DNA of 64,000 nt, taken from Scalesia atractyloides. Lineage: Eukaryota > Streptophyta > Magnoliopsida > Asterales > Asteraceae. How positions within the stretch are numbered: position 1 is the first letter of the stretch; the number at the start of each line of letters is the position of its first letter. The notes beneath the pieces are model-generated. The model saw nothing but the letters and a program-made list of their open reading frames with translations, did not search any database and was not told where the DNA came from. Of the stretch, positions 30,341 to 43,096 are shown in pieces. The stretch spans positions 59,998,102-60,062,101 of the forward strand of contig CAMTDV010001633.1 in NCBI GenBank assembly GCA_947069175.1, read 5' to 3'. Both the position numbers and the translations under genes were made by a program.

Positions 30341-32260
30341 TGTCACACCCCGACCCGCAGCGGAATAAGAGTCGGGGCATAATTGGGTTATCACCAAAGC
30401 TCATGACATTTACTAATATGTTTCATATTTAATAAAGTCAAAGTTACATTTCCATATATTCAAACATGTTCATACATTACAAGGAAAAATAAACCAAACA
30501 TAACAATCCCAACTCTAAATCATTTTATTCCTCTAGTCCAATCCTATGTGTTCCTAGCTGCTGCTGGTTCACCTGTATCATGTGTAAAAATGGGGGTTTT
30601 TGGGTCAACATAAGTTGGCGAGTGAACCTTATTAGATAAACATTTATTAATGAATTACTTGTTAGCTTATCAATGAAAAATTGTGCATAATCATAAATGA
30701 GCAAATGTAATTAATCAAGCAGTGGCAATTAGCAAACACAACTATAACATACAACAACATATGATAGCATACATTAACATACCAACAACATACGATAAAT
30801 AACATAAATGAACTGTGCGATCAAGGCTCAATCAAACGGAGCCGATCGTATTGCATGTAGTGAAAATGTAAATTGTCTGTGCGATCAAGGCTCAATCAAA
30901 CGGAGCCGATCGTATTGCATGTACTGAAAATGTAAAATGTCTGTGCGATCAAGGCTCAATCAAACGGAGCCGATCGTATGTGGGCACGCCAGGTTCAACC
31001 TCATAATGAAATGGGGAACATGCTCAACGCTCATAATGTAATGGGGAGCGGCGGCCTATGAAATTGCATGTACTGAAAATAATAAATTGCATCCAACAAT
31101 AACTACACAGCAGTTGAAACAAACTAAATACACATGTTCGAGATATGATGTATGCACAATGGTTTAATTATAATATATATATAACAAGACACATAATACA
31201 CCCCAAAACGTGATTAAAACGGGGAATTTGTAAAGATTCACTCACATTGGGTGCGTTGGATTGGAGATGGTGAGATGCGCACGAATTAGATGAGCGGAAC
31301 AACGAGAGATACTAACCGAACAGATCGTCTTCTTCAGAGACTCCGGCGAAGCTCGTCGGCTCTGTTTTGGAACCTTTGGCGGTAAGAATCAATTAACAGG
31401 TTTAAGAGTTTAGATGTGAAATTGAACTAGTAAGTATTGATTAAGCATGTTTGAATGATCATACCGGTAATCAGCGAGTTTCCGACAAATCCAGGAGTTT
31501 TTCCGGTGAGAACAGAAAGTCCAGCAATGTCGTCTGTGGTTGAGTATGAGCGATGGGTTAATGTTAGTAAAGTTCTAACAATCGATTGAAACAGTAAAGT
31601 CGAGGTATTTTACCGGTTTGAGTTGAATACGGTTTTCCGGCGACTTTTGCAGAAAATTCCGGCGAGCTGATTTAAGCTTCTCCGGTGGACTGTAAGGTTG
31701 CGGAAATGAAATTGAAAGTCTTGCAGAGTGTTTTGAGTCGCAGGAAGGGTCTGAAGTTGAAGAAATCTGGACTTGATGATTTTTCGGTTATAAAAACCGA
31801 AAATGATGAGGCTTTATGGTTAATCAATTCCGACTTGATTAAAAATCGTCGGTGCATCGGTTATGAACTGAATGTGCGAATAAACAAACGAATTGACGAT
31901 TGATTTGCCGATTACCGTTTTTCAGTTGGCGCAACCGGTTTTAACTGAGTTTGTGTATAAATTTCATTTGTGTTCCTAGAGTTAGCAGAAAACACAATGT
32001 GGCGGAGTGGTCTTGTGAGTGTGTGTTAAGTCACTGAAGTGTCTTGGCTGACCCGTGTTCGAGTCCCGGCAGCATCATAATTTTTTTATTTATTTTATTT
32101 TAACTTTTTATCAAATATAATTTTTATAGTTTAGTTTATTTATTAATTATGTATCGTTTTAAATCAAAATAATCATAAATATTCGACGTAACTTTTATAA
32201 CTTGATATTCGGTTACAAAACGGAGCGGGTTTTGGAAACCCGTTTTTGACAAATGTTACA
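30341..32260 (-). repeat. Gypsy M 5' LTR
   Basis: A 1920-bp LTR nearly identical to 24167-26089. It carries the 64-bp repeat array from 30815. The tRNA-like unit is at 32000-32066, here with one change in the B box (TGTTCGAGTCC). It is directly followed at 32261 by the second part of the Gypsy P LTR. Confidence 0.92.
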
Positions 32261-32434
32261 ATAAACATTTAGATTTGTTTTTTTTTTTTTTGTATTTGTA
32301 TAAATTTTGTTTATTGGATATTTAAATTTGTAATTTGAATTTAATAAATATGAAACTTCTTAGAAAATATCATGAGCTTTGGTGATAACCCAATCATGCC
32401 CCGACTTTTATTCCGCTGCGGGTCGGAGGTGACA
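32261..32434 (+). repeat. Gypsy P 5' LTR, second part
   Basis: Resumes the Gypsy P LTR at ataaacatttag and ends ggtcggaggtgaca, matching the end of the 3' LTR at about 39190-39362. It is followed by the PBS at 32438. Confidence 0.9.
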
Positions 32435-32437
32435 GAT

Positions 32438-32449
32438 TGGTATCAGAGC
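32438..32449 (+). promoter_or_regulatory. Gypsy P primer-binding site
   Basis: tggtatcagagc, complementary to initiator tRNA-Met, three bases after the LTR end. Confidence 0.92.
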
Positions 32450-33237
32450 TTGTGGCTATAGGGATATAGAATAGGTTATTAGACCCTTAGAGCCTATACT
32501 ATAGTCGATTAAATTTTAATTGTTTATGTGTTACATACAAAATTCATGATGTTTATATGTTTCATGTTCACACCCAATATTATGCAAGCACACTCACAAG
32601 TACATGTTAATATGCAATGCTCATCATAGTTCATATCCTCATAACATGCCATATCTATGAAAGCACACACCTCACGATTTCCATGATTTTTGCAATGATT
32701 TCGTATTTTTCAAATCACATCAAAGTGAGTTTACACGACGGGCATGTAGTAACTGGAAGGGTACGAGTACTAGTAGTCGGAACGTCCTGTCTAGGCTTGA
32801 CATTCGTATAAATCCAAAATAAAGGACCAGTTTGCCTACCTGGGGACTAACGATGAGAGTACGAAGGACCTATTAGGCCAAAGCATGCTATACCAAACGT
32901 CGTGTGAGCTAACCCCACTTTGAGTTGTCAATGTGTCTACACCTGGACACCCTCCAACCATACTTCTCGCAATTATGTTTTACGATTTTCATTCGGGTGG
33001 TGCAAGTGTTAACCCGCCGACACCAATGTGAATCCTGCCACGCCCAATAGTCGTGGGGGCCCATATGACTACACAGGCAATGGTATGGGGGACATTTGGA
33101 GGCCCAAACATGAGCAACCCAAGACATCCTATGGATGTAGTTAAATTATTTTCAGTTATGTTGTTTTCATTTCTTTTACGACACATGACACCTAGGAAAT
33201 TCTTGAACTCACAATCTTCCTACATATGTTCCTGTAG
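32450..33237 (+). other. Gypsy P leader
   Basis: About 0.8 kb, similar to the Gypsy M leader read in the opposite direction (for example cctaataggt-type complement around 32870 and the cctgtctaggc stretch at 32787). No coding content was recognised. Confidence 0.75.
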
Positions 33238-34560
33238 ATGTCGGCTAGGTAATTACGTGAAGTTAGAAAGTCAGGAAAGTCAAACGAACGCTTGGCCACG
33301 CAAATTGCTAAACAAATGGCCGCAGTGCTTCTTGACATCGTGCTACAAGTTCAACAAGCTCTCACCGCTAATCCCATCAACCCTCCCAACCAAGAAGACC
33401 AAAGCGTCGCCAACCCTCATTCCAAAACCCCCAAGTGCACCTACAAACACTTCAAATCCTGCGATCCCCCAAAATATGAAGGGACTGAAGGTGTCACCAC
33501 TCTCCTTCGCTGGTTTGAGGAAATGGAAAACACTTTCCTCAATTGCGACTGTCCCGAGGACCGTAAGGTACGTTACGCGACTGGAAGACTGTTTAGGGTA
33601 GCCCTTACCTGGTGGAACACGGAAAAGGGTAAGCGAGGTGTTGAAGATGCCATGGCCTTAACATGGGAAGAGTTAAGGGAAATCATGACAAAACGTTTCT
33701 GTCCAAGACGCGAAATCAAAAAGCTGGAAGACGAGTTTCATGCGTTGAAACAAAAGGAATGAGACCACACTTCATACAATAAGAGATTTCTCAAATTGAA
33801 CCAGATGATCCCCAATTTGTTCACCCCCTTATACCGCTTAGTCGAACACTACATTCGAGGCCTCCCCTCGAAAATCCAAGATTCGGTTTTAAGCACTTCG
33901 CCTGCAACACTTGAAGCCGCAATGGAGTTAGCTACGGAACTCACTGAAAATCGCATTCGAAACGACAAGTTCAAAGATGAGAAGAAGAAAGCACCCATTG
34001 AGACCCCAACTCCAAACCACCCAGTCTCATCCTCGAAGTTTGCTGGTAAGAGGAAGCGAAATGGCAAGAATTTTGCTGTCACCCAAACCAACCCTCCCAT
34101 CACTGCTGCACCAATCACCCAAGTTGCTCCTCCAGCCGCATCATTCAAAAGGCCATACACTGGCCCACACCCAAAGTGAAACTGTTGTCAATACCATCAC
34201 CCTCCCGAAAACCCCTGCCAACATTGCACAAGTTGTGGCCGTGCGGGTCACACCATCCAAACCTGCCGTACCCTTCAGCGATTGAACCGCAGTCAACCTC
34301 CAACCCAAACCCAAAATCAAATGGTGGGCCAAGCCCAACAACCCTTACTTCTACCACCTACACAACTCGCAGCCCAACCCTACTACCAACCCAACTACCC
34401 CATGATGCAACCCATGCGAGCCTGTTTCAATTGTGGGGACCCAAACCACTTCAGGAACACTTGCCCACGCCTGGTGAACATTATCCATGCCTAAGCTCAA
34501 GCAAACCCGGTGAACCAAGCTAACCAAGCTCCTCCACCTGCTAGAGGAAGGACTTTCAAT
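33238..34560 (+). pseudogene. Gypsy P gag
   Basis: Homologous to the Gypsy M gag but decayed. The expected start at 33238 reads ATG followed within a few codons by a stop. The frame at 33292-33762 holds LATQIAKQMAAVLLDIV-like text, HFKSCDPPKYEGTEGV and FCPRREIKKLEDEF, then stops at a TGA. 33796-34179 continues with NLFTPLYRLVEHYIRGLPSK. The zinc knuckle CFNCGDPNHFRNTCP is intact in the 34282-34494 frame. At least three interruptions are present. Confidence 0.88.
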
Positions 34561-37500
34561 ATCAACGCCAACCAAGCCAGTGCTGACAACAATGTGGTCA
34601 ACGGTATGTTTCTCATCAATGGTAGCTATGCATCTATATTATTCGATACTGGTGCAGATAAGAGCTTTGTGTCTTTAGAATTCGAATCTATCCTCGATCA
34701 ACCTCGTGCTAATCTCGTTGAATCTCTGACGGTGGAAGTTGCTGACGGAAAACCCATTTCTTTAAATTCTATTATACGCGATTGTACTCTCACCCTAAAT
34801 GATCACGATTTCCCAATTGATCTCATTCCTATGAAATAGGGAAGTTTCGATGTTATCATCGGCATGGACTGGCTCAGCCAGCATCACGCTGAAGTGGTGT
34901 GCCATGAAAAATTCATTCGTATTCCTCTCGCCGACGGTCAGACACTACGTATCTTTGGGGAAACCCCTTCGAAAGGACTCAAATTGATGTCCTGCCTTCA
35001 AGCCCGAAGTTATCTTCGCAAGAACTACGTCGCATTTCTAGCTCACATCGTCAAGAAGGGAGGCAAGGAGACGAAGCTCGAAGATATTCCAAATGTGAAA
35101 GAATTCCCGCAAGTTTTTCCCGACGACGTTTCAGGACTTCCTCCTGTGAGAGAAGTCGAATTTCGAATCGATCTCGTGCCTGGCGCTACACCGGTCGCAA
35201 AATCTCCTTATAGGTTAGCCCCATCCGAGATGCAAAAGTTAGCCAGTCAACTGCAAGAGTTGACTGACAAAGGATTCATACGTCCTAGCTCATCGCCTTG
35301 GGGTGCACCTGTTCTTTTGTGAAGAAGAAAGATGGAACGTTTCGCATGTGCATTGGTTATAGAGAACTCAACAAGTTGACGGTTAAGAATCGCTATCCAC
35401 TGCCTCGCATTGATGACCTTCTAGACCACTTCAAGGCGCCACCTGTTTTTCCAAAATCGACCTTCGTTCTGGTTATCATCAGCTTAAAGTGCGCGAAGAA
35501 GAAAAACCGCCTTCCGAACTCGCTATGGTCATTACGAGTTCATGGTTATGCCCTTCGGTTTAACCAACGCCCCCGCTGTCTTCATGGATTTAATGAATAG
35601 AGTATGCAAACCCTACCTCGACCGTTTCGTCATAGTCTTCATCGACGACATCCTTATCTACTCCAAGTCCAAATCCGATCATGAGCGATACCTTCGACTC
35701 ATTCTTACACTCTTAAGGACTGAAAAGTTTTACGCTAAGTTCTCAAAATGCGAATTCTGGTTAGGAGAAGTACAATTCCTTGGTCATGTCGTCAATGACA
35801 AGGGGATTCATGTCGATCCTTCAAAAATCAAGGCAGTACAGGAATGGCAAGCGCCACGTACCCCTACCGAAGTTAGGTCATTTCATGGTTTGGCTGGTTA
35901 CTACCGACACTTCATTTCCAATTTTTCCCGTATCGCCGTACCCCTCACGGCCTTGACTCACAAAGGAAAACCCTTCATTTGGGGACCTAAGCAAGAGGAG
36001 GCCTTCCAAACTTTAAAGCAAAGGCTTTGTGACGCACCTATCTTACACTCCCTGAGGGTTGCGATGACTTCGTGGTTTATTGCGACGCGTCAGGGAAAGG
36101 ACTAGGCTGTGTATTGATGCAAAGAGGAAAAGTGATAGCCTATGCCTCTAGGCAACTCAAAGTTCATGAGAAGAATTACACCACCCACGACCTAGAACTT
36201 GGAGCCGTTGTGTTTACTCTCAAGATATGGAGACATTACCTCTACGGTACCAAGTGTGAAATATACACTGACCACAAGAGTCTCCAACATATCTTCAACC
36301 AGAAAGAGTTGAATATGAGGCAACGAAGATGGGTCGAACTTCTCAACGACTACGACTGTGAAATTCGGTACCATCTTGGCAAGGCAAACGTGGTGGCCGA
36401 TGCACTCAGTCGAAAAGGATATGCGAACTCTATTCGTCTTCTATGTTCGCAAATCATAACCGACATCAAAGATCGAATCCAGGCAGCTCAACATATCTCT
36501 GTAACGCAAAATGACGTACGCGATGAGCTGTCATGTGGAGCTGAACTAAAAATTGAAACCAAATCCGACGGTATTCTATATTATTTAAACCGCATATGGA
36601 TTCCCGATCGTGACAACCTTCGTGATTTCCTCATGAAAGAGGCACACAAAACCTGATACTCTGTACACCCAGGAGCCGATAAGATCTATCAAGACCTACG
36701 ATACACCTACTGGTGGCCTGGCATGAAAAAGGATATCGCTGTTTTTGTTTCCAAGTGCCTTACCTGTTCCAAAGTAAAAGCTGAACATCAAAGACCTTCA
36801 GGACTTCTAGTCCAACCCGAAATACCTGTATGGAAGTGGGAAAACATAACCATGGACTTCATTACCGGGTTACCTCGCACCTCCAGTGGATATGACACCA
36901 TATGGGTAATAATCGATCGTCTTACAAAATCATCTCATTTCATTTCGATTCGCGAGAACTTCAAGAACGAGAAGTTAGCTCGTATCTACATCAGCGAGAT
37001 CGTAAGCCGTCATGGTGTACCGTTAAGCATCATTTCAGACCGCGATGGTCGTTTCACTTCACGAACATGGCAAGCCGTACAAACCGCTTTGGGTACACGG
37101 TTAGATCTCAGTACCGCCTTTCACCCTCAAACTGATGGTCAATCTGAACGCACCATCCAAACCCTTGAAGACATGCTTCGAGCATGTGTCATAGATTTCA
37201 AAGGGAACTGGGACGCTCACCTACCATTAGTCGAGTTTTCGTACAACAATAGCTATCATTCAAGTATCGTCATGGCTCCTTTCGAAGCTTTATATGGTCG
37301 TAAGTGCCGATCTCCAGTATGTTGGCACGAAATTGGTGAAGCGCAAATCACCGGACCTGAATTGATTCAAGAAACAACCGACAAAATCATTCAAATACGA
37401 AACAATCTTCTAGCGGCTCAAAGTCGTCAAAAGAGTTATGCTGACAAACGACGAAAGCCCTTGGAGTTTGACATTGGTGCTCAAGTACTTTTAAAAGTAT

Positions 37501-37906
37501 CACCGTGGAAGGCGGTGGTTCATTTTGGCCAGAAGGGCAAGCTGGCACCACGCTACGTATGACCTTTCAAGATACTCGAAAGAGTAGGTCCTGTAGCATA
37601 CAAGCTTGACCTACCAGAAGAGCTTAACAGAATTCATCCCACGTTCCACGTATCAAACTTGAAAAAGTGCCTCGCCGACGAAAACCTCCATATCCCTTTA
37701 GAAGACATTCAAGTCGATGAATCAATGCACTTCGTTGAAAGACCAGTGGAAATCATAGATTTCGGTGAGAAGCGTTTAAGGCGAAGCCGCATTCCGATCG
37801 TCAGGGTGCGTTGGGAGTCAAAACGAGGACCCGAGTTTACTTGGGAACGTGAAGACTCAATGCGCGAAAAGTACCCGCATCTTTTTCCAGTTACAACTAC
37901 TACTTA
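34510..37906 (+). pseudogene. Gypsy P pol: protease, RT, RNase H, integrase, chromodomain
   Basis: Pol in Gypsy order. Protease: ILFDTGADKSFV near 34640. RT: PQVFPDDVSGLPPVREVEF near 35110, MCIGYRELNKLTVKNRYPLP near 35350, VMPFGLTNAP and the catalytic IVFIDDILIYS near 35630-35660. RNase H: VYCDASGKGLGCVL at 36073. Integrase: HPGADKIYQDL and CLTCSKVKAEH (HHCC), then MDFITGLP, ISDRDGRF and QSERTIQTLEDM. The chromodomain is about 37735-37890 (ERPVEIIDFGEKRLRRS and RWESKRGPEFTWERE). Stops or shifts at about 34838, 35322, 35440-35540, 36100, 36654 and 37559 inactivate it. Confidence 0.92.
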
Positions 37907-37941
37907 AATTTCGGGACGAAATTTCTAAAAGCAGGGGATAC

Positions 37942-39362
37942 TGTAACATTTGTACAAATCGGGTTACGAAAACCCGCCTCTTTATCAATCAAAGAATATT
38001 TGTTTACGTATTTAGTTATTTATTTATAATGATTAAATGAAATGTTTAAAAATAAATTTATAAATAAAATTTAAAGACTTAATCCATTAATTAAGAAAAA
38101 ACAAATAAATAATTATTTATAATAATAAAAAAACAACTAAGGAAAAGGGGTTTTAAAAATAAATGGGTGAACCGGGAGTCGAACCTGGGTTCCCCCGGAT
38201 TAACATACACCACAACCACCACTGCGATACACACACCAGATGTGAGTAAGCTCGATTATAAATACACTTATGGACTGAGAAGAACTTGCAATCCACTGCA
38301 AAACCTCTCGCCAGAGACCACGGAGATACACGCGTGTTTCCTAATGAAATCGACAACTGTTCCATCTAATTTCGGTAAACACACAGCCGCGAATGAACTG
38401 GAAATCAATTCGAACCAATTACCAAAACCGAGCTCTCGACTCTCCACTATAAATACCAGACGAATTCCCCTTCAGAATTCGCTCATACTCTCTATCTTAC
38501 TCTCTAAAACTCGGTCGCCTGAAAGAAGCTCTGTCCCACCGGAGAACCACCGGAATCGTCAAAATCCAGTCGCCGGAATCGTGCCGCCATCTCTGTTACG
38601 GTTAGTTCCTCTCGTGGTTAAATCCAAATTCGTGCGAGTTCGTCGTCAATCCAAGGAAAACACACCCAAGGTGAGTGAATCTCTACAAATTCCCCGTTTT
38701 AATCACGTTTTGGGGTGTATCATGTGTCGTACAATTCCTTTATTTTGTATAAACATTTGTGCTTATATCATCTTGTGATCAAATGTGTAATAGTTTGTTG
38801 TGTGATTATTATGTGGATTAAATTTATCATTTCAGTACACTCATTTCATTAGGCCCATCAGTTACTCGTGGGATACGGGTTGAGCATCAGGTGCCTCATT
38901 AGATCGGCTCCGTTTGATTGAGCCTTGATCTCAAATACATCATCATTCATGTCATATATTCATTCAATGTGGTTTGTGATTGTTTACATATATATATTTG
39001 CTCACATGTGATTTATGCACTAATTTTCTTTAATAAACAAAACAAGCGATTATTTAAAATGTTTTATCAAGGTTCACTCGCCAACTTTTGTTGACCAAAA
39101 TCTCCCCTGTTTTACACATGATACAGGTGATCTAGTTGAGGAAAGAAACACTTAGGATGGCCTAGAAGAATAAACAAGTTATTGCGTTGGAATAAACATT
39201 TAGATTTGTTTTTTTTTTGTATTTGTATGAATTTTGTTTATTGGATATTTAAATTTGTAATTTGAATTTAATAAATATGAAACTTCTTAGTAAATATCAT
39301 GAGCTTTGGTGATAACCCAATCATGCCCCGACTTTTATTCCGCTGCGGGTCGGGGTGTGACA
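37942..39362 (+). repeat. Gypsy P 3' LTR
   Basis: A 1421-bp complete LTR preceded by the purine-rich tract aaaagcaggggatac. It contains an antisense tRNA-like unit (B box complement 38175-38185, A box complement 38219-38229), TATA box 38448-38455, donor GTGAGT at 38671, acceptor at 39126 and the 29-nt hairpin motif at 38902-38930. Followed by the duplication ttata. Confidence 0.93.
38166..38230 (-). other. Antisense tRNA-like unit in Gypsy P 3' LTR
   Basis: B box GGTTCGACTCC (complement 38175-38185) is perfect, and the A-box-like sequence at 38219-38229 differs from consensus at one position. A minus-strand T run follows (complement 38155-38159). It is about 225 bp from the U3 terminus and matches 22750-22815. 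Confidence 0.6.
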
Positions 39363-39367
39363 TTATA

Positions 39368-40081
39368 ACCCCATCTATTACACGGGTTGAACAAATAAAA
39401 TATATATTAAATTCTAAAATTGCAAAATTTATTATAGAAAAAGAATGAATGAATTATTATTAAACAAAAAGGAAGGAAATTAAAATTAGAAATATGATTT
39501 TTTTTCTTTGAGAATTTCCATCAATACTAAAACTTGGTTATTGTTAATCAAATCCTCATCATTTGTGGTCTTTATTATAAAAAAGAATGAATAAAAGAAA
39601 AGGAAGGAAATTATAATTAGAAATTTGAAGCAAAAAGTTTGAGGATTTCCTTCACCATCCTATATTACACCAAAATAAATCCTAATAAATCCTAATTTAC
39701 TCCTTGTTTGGGATTGAACCTAAGACCTTACACGAAAAGGCAAGAACCTCTATTAAGTGAGTTAACTCTACATTGACCTTCTTATCTAATCTCATCCGAC
39801 ATTGATTGAAAAGAAGGCCCTAAATGAGCTTCCATCTTTAAACCGAAGCTAAAATTCAATTAAAAAAATAACACATCTTTAATGCATGTTAATGTGAAGG
39901 AAACAAATATAAAAAAAATAACAATGGGAAGGAAACAAATTTAAAAAAAAACTAACACTGGCAATCCTAAGAGATCATTTCTTATTCATTAAATAACAAT
40001 GGCAATCCAGTGTAGAAATAACTGGAATACCTGAGCTGCCATGAAAACTAACCTTGTTCTTTATAAATATTATTTGGATAT
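39368..40081. other. Intergenic, no gene seen
   Basis: AT-rich. A degenerate duplication of an aaagaatgaat...aggaaggaaatta...attagaaat block is visible (39440-39490 and 39582-39630). Nothing else was recognised. Confidence 0.55.
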
Positions 40082-40426
40082 ATTGCACAAAACATCCTTT
40101 ATGTTTCCTCAAACTTGCAGGTTCCAGCCTTAATGTTTAAAAGTTGCTAAAAACAACCTTTAAGTTTATTTTTGTTGCGGGTTCAATCCTTTACAGCTAA
40201 CCACGTTATTTTCTTCAGTTAAGTTCCCTCACATGATCAACCAAAATGACGAATATACCCTCACATGTTATGCATGTGAGGGAACTTAACTGAAGAAAAT
40301 AACGTGGTTAGCTGTAAAGGATTGAACCCGCAACAAAAATAAACTTAAAGGTTGTTTTTAGCAACTTTTAAACATTAAGGCTGGAACCTGTAAGTTTGAG
40401 GAAACATAAAGGATGTTTTGTGCAAT
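40082..40426. mobile_element. Hairpin (foldback) MITE
   Basis: Two 154-bp arms, 40082-40235 and 40273-40426, are reverse complements with one mismatch noticed (c/t near 40118 versus 40390). The 37-bp spacer is not symmetrical. Ends are attgcac...gtgcaat. There is no coding content. A full read-through transcript would fold into a very long duplex. The target duplication is not clear, so the superfamily (Mutator-like is plausible) is unresolved. Confidence 0.85.
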
Positions 40427-41280
40427 TTACTCATATTATTATAGTATGCGTCTCAAAAGGTAGAGCTCGAACACAGATCTGCAAAGCATATTTAAAAGGT
40501 AAAAAAATGTCATAAAATTGTAGATAAAATTTGAAATTTGAAAATTCTAATGGATTAAGTTTTTTAATGAATTAGGTTATCTTTAACATAAGATATTATC
40601 ATACTTAAATAATATTTAAGATTTTTGAAAAATCTAAAATTTTGATAGCCTCATTGATTGACACGTGTCCCGTAAATAATTTCTTTTATTATATAATATA
40701 GATTTCTTTCGGGCAATTATTTGTTTTTAGTGGTTACTTTAGTCAAATGAAAATGAAAGATAATTACTAATAATTAGTGATTATATATGTATCGTGGACC
40801 ACACCATCGGTCCACAAACCTCCTAGTTATAGTTTAGACATGTAAACATATGCATAAGTAGTTAAGTTTGTTTTTCCCGACATGTATCGTTGTGATTTAA
40901 CTGAAAGGTTTTTAACTTCTTGTCACGACACTGTCACATAGAGAATGAACTTTAACTAATTCACCCTTTAACTATCATGTTTATATGATTGGTTGAAATA
41001 GGGTTGACCGTACCCAAAATCCTCTCAAGAAAGTTAAGGGGGTAATGCCTCCGCATATGGCATCCCTTTCATTGGTGTGTTCGGTGTTTAACGTCACATT
41101 TGATGATGTGGCGTTAATGCCCCTTTTCGTTACTCCAGGAAGATAAGCCATATATATTACAAAGGAAGTGGACTTATACTCATTGAATTGGTTCGATTAA
41201 CTTGCAATAATCTAAATTTAATGAGTTTGGATATTTTAAAGAAACAAATTATATGGTTAAATACTACATCAAACTATCGA
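40427..41280. other. Intergenic, no gene seen
   Basis: AT-rich. No coding motif, no tandem repeat and no element end was recognised with confidence. Confidence 0.5.
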
Positions 41281-42060
41281 AGGGTTCACTAGCTTGAGGT
41301 AAGACCACACGGTCTGAAGGGGCTGGACCACGCGTCAGAACATAGGGGGTACTAAAACCGACGGTGTGGCCCGGGCGTGGAGACGTGACGTTTTTTGACA
41401 CATGGAATACACCTTTTGAATTTAAATAAAAACCAGTTGATAATAATTAAACAAATAACGTGACATAACTTAAAAATAAAAAAATTACATAACCTAAAAT
41501 AAAACATTAATAAAAAAACGTCTTATTGTCACGCCGCGTAGTGTTTGAAGTCACCACCGTATCTATTATGGTACTCGACGCAAGCGACTTGGATGATGTC
41601 GCCTTCGTTTAGCTCACCATCGTCATTGTCCACATCGTTGACAATCACCTCAAGTCTCGCACTATCCATATGAATCATCCGAAAATGTGAACAAAGTGGG
41701 TAACGGAGCCTCGTGGTTGGTCGCCGCCATGACCCACGATTCGGATAACGCAATGTCCTCTTCTACGTTCCATGGAATAACTAGCACTTCGAAGTGTTTT
41801 TTGGTAGGGTGTTTTGACATGTAATGGAAGAACTCGTATGTCGGTTGAGAAGTGGTGTATTATATATAAGAGGAGCAGTTTTTTTTTACTAGCCGCTTGG
41901 AGCAATAGCTACTTACCATATCCAATAAAAGCACGCCATATTGCACCCACTTGCCCTTCTATGTAGGTGGAATTTCTCCCGCCTACTAAACAACACCAAT
42001 AACAACGTCATGTGCGATGTGGAGTGACCTAAACACCACAAACCCACACCGTGTATTCTA
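41281..42060. other. Possible small DNA element with short minus-strand frames
   Basis: A GC-richer island with cacggt-containing ends (gaccacacggtctg at 41305, and ccacaccgtgtatt at 42045) in inverted orientation. Minus-strand frames at 41529-41753 (ending EGDIIQVACVEYHNRYGGDF) and an overlapping frame starting MAATNHEAPLPTLFTFSDD have no recognised family. It may be a decayed Harbinger- or Mutator-like relative. Support is weak. Confidence 0.25.
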
Positions 42061-42210
42061 AATCTTGAACAATGAGTCCGTGGAATACTAAATACATCAT
42101 AGATGCTGATGACGGGTGTTCGAATCTTAATGCTTGAATCTAGGGCCCATATGAGGTCCAGCCCATTGTTTCCTCAATCTATATAAACAAGGCCCAAATG
42201 AGATTGTTAA

Positions 42211-42360
42211 AAGGTTTTTTAACATCCATTTTGAAAAGACGTTTAATAGTGTGATGTGATACTTTACTAACATCTAGACCTATAAAAGGTTTTTTAACAT
42301 CCATTTTGAAAAGATGTTTAATAGTGTGATTTGATACTTTACCAACATCTAGACTGGTAA
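42211..42360. repeat. 75-bp tandem duplication
   Basis: Two units starting aaggttttttaacatcc at 42211 and 42286 differ at only a few positions. Confidence 0.92.
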
Positions 42361-43090
42361 AGGAATGAATAAACACAAATTTTGTGTTCGTTTATTTAAT
42401 TTTAAATAAACACAAACACAAATATATAATTAAATAAACTTTGTTTTTGTTTGTATTCGTCTATTAAGGAACTTAACATGTTCGTGTTCGTTTAAAACTT
42501 ATATGAACAGTTTACTAATGTAAACGAAAATAATGAACAAACTTAAATAAACATTATTGAATAAATATACACAAACATTAATGAACATGAATATAATTCA
42601 AAAAACATAATTTAACATTAATGAACACAAACGGACAAATCTAATACAATATAATTTATTAGAAAAAACACATCTAAATTAGGGTTCATACATACTAACA
42701 ATAAATAGATTTTATATAAATATTAAATAAGTGATCAATTACGTTAAACTCAATTGGAAAACTCAATTTTGATACTTAGAATTCAATTACCAACTAGTTA
42801 TATTTATATAAGTAGTTAGAAAGCATCTTTTATGTTTATATATTTATATGAAAATAACTACTTATCTATTTATTAAAATTTAAACGAACAAACGTAAATA
42901 AACAAACATAAAAATGAACAAACACAACGTGTGTTTATGTTCGTTCATTTAATTAAATAAACAAAAGTTTTTGTTTATGTTCGTTTATTTATTAAATAAA
43001 TGAACTTCCCGCCAAATAGGTTCACGAACAGTTCATGAACGTTCGATTCATGTTTGTTTTCTTTTGTTTTGTTCTTGTTTGCAGTATGAT
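42361..43090. other. AT-rich block with repeated GTTCGTTT/AAACGAAC motifs
   Basis: Many copies of aaacgaaca/tgttcgttta in both orientations, clustered near both ends (42375-42490 and 42885-43080). Such subterminal clusters resemble hAT-type non-autonomous elements, but termini and target duplication could not be fixed. Confidence 0.35.
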
Positions 43091-43096
43091 TAGTTG

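Larger units (their letters stand above)
23695..32260 (-). mobile_element. Gypsy M: young minus-strand Gypsy with partial tandem copy
   Basis: Reading leftwards: 5' LTR (32260 to 30341), PBS, leader, gag, zinc knuckles, a damaged pol with integrase and chromodomain, then LTR 26089 to 24167. A second PBS and leader (24166 to 23695) follow and end abruptly in Gypsy P's LTR. The two LTRs look about 98-99% identical by eye (around a dozen to two dozen differences seen over 1.92 kb), so insertion was recent. The extra leader means an LTR-internal-LTR-internal tandem existed and was truncated. Protease, RT and most of RNase H are absent from the internal region, so it is non-autonomous. Confidence 0.9.
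22528..39362 (+). mobile_element. Gypsy P: Tekay-like chromovirus LTR retrotransposon
   Basis: LTR termini tgtaacattt (22528) and gtgtgaca (39362) are flanked by the 5-bp duplication ttata (22523-22527 and 39363-39367), proving one insertion event. The 3' LTR is 37942-39362. The 5' LTR is split into 22528-23694 and 32261-32434 by the minus-strand Gypsy M. The PBS TGGTATCAGAGC is at 32438-32449. Gag, protease, RT, RNase H, integrase and a C-terminal chromodomain follow in Gypsy order. The chromodomain and the FPDDVSGLPPVREVEF text point to the Tekay/Del chromovirus lineage. Several stops and frameshifts make it inactive. Confidence 0.93.
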
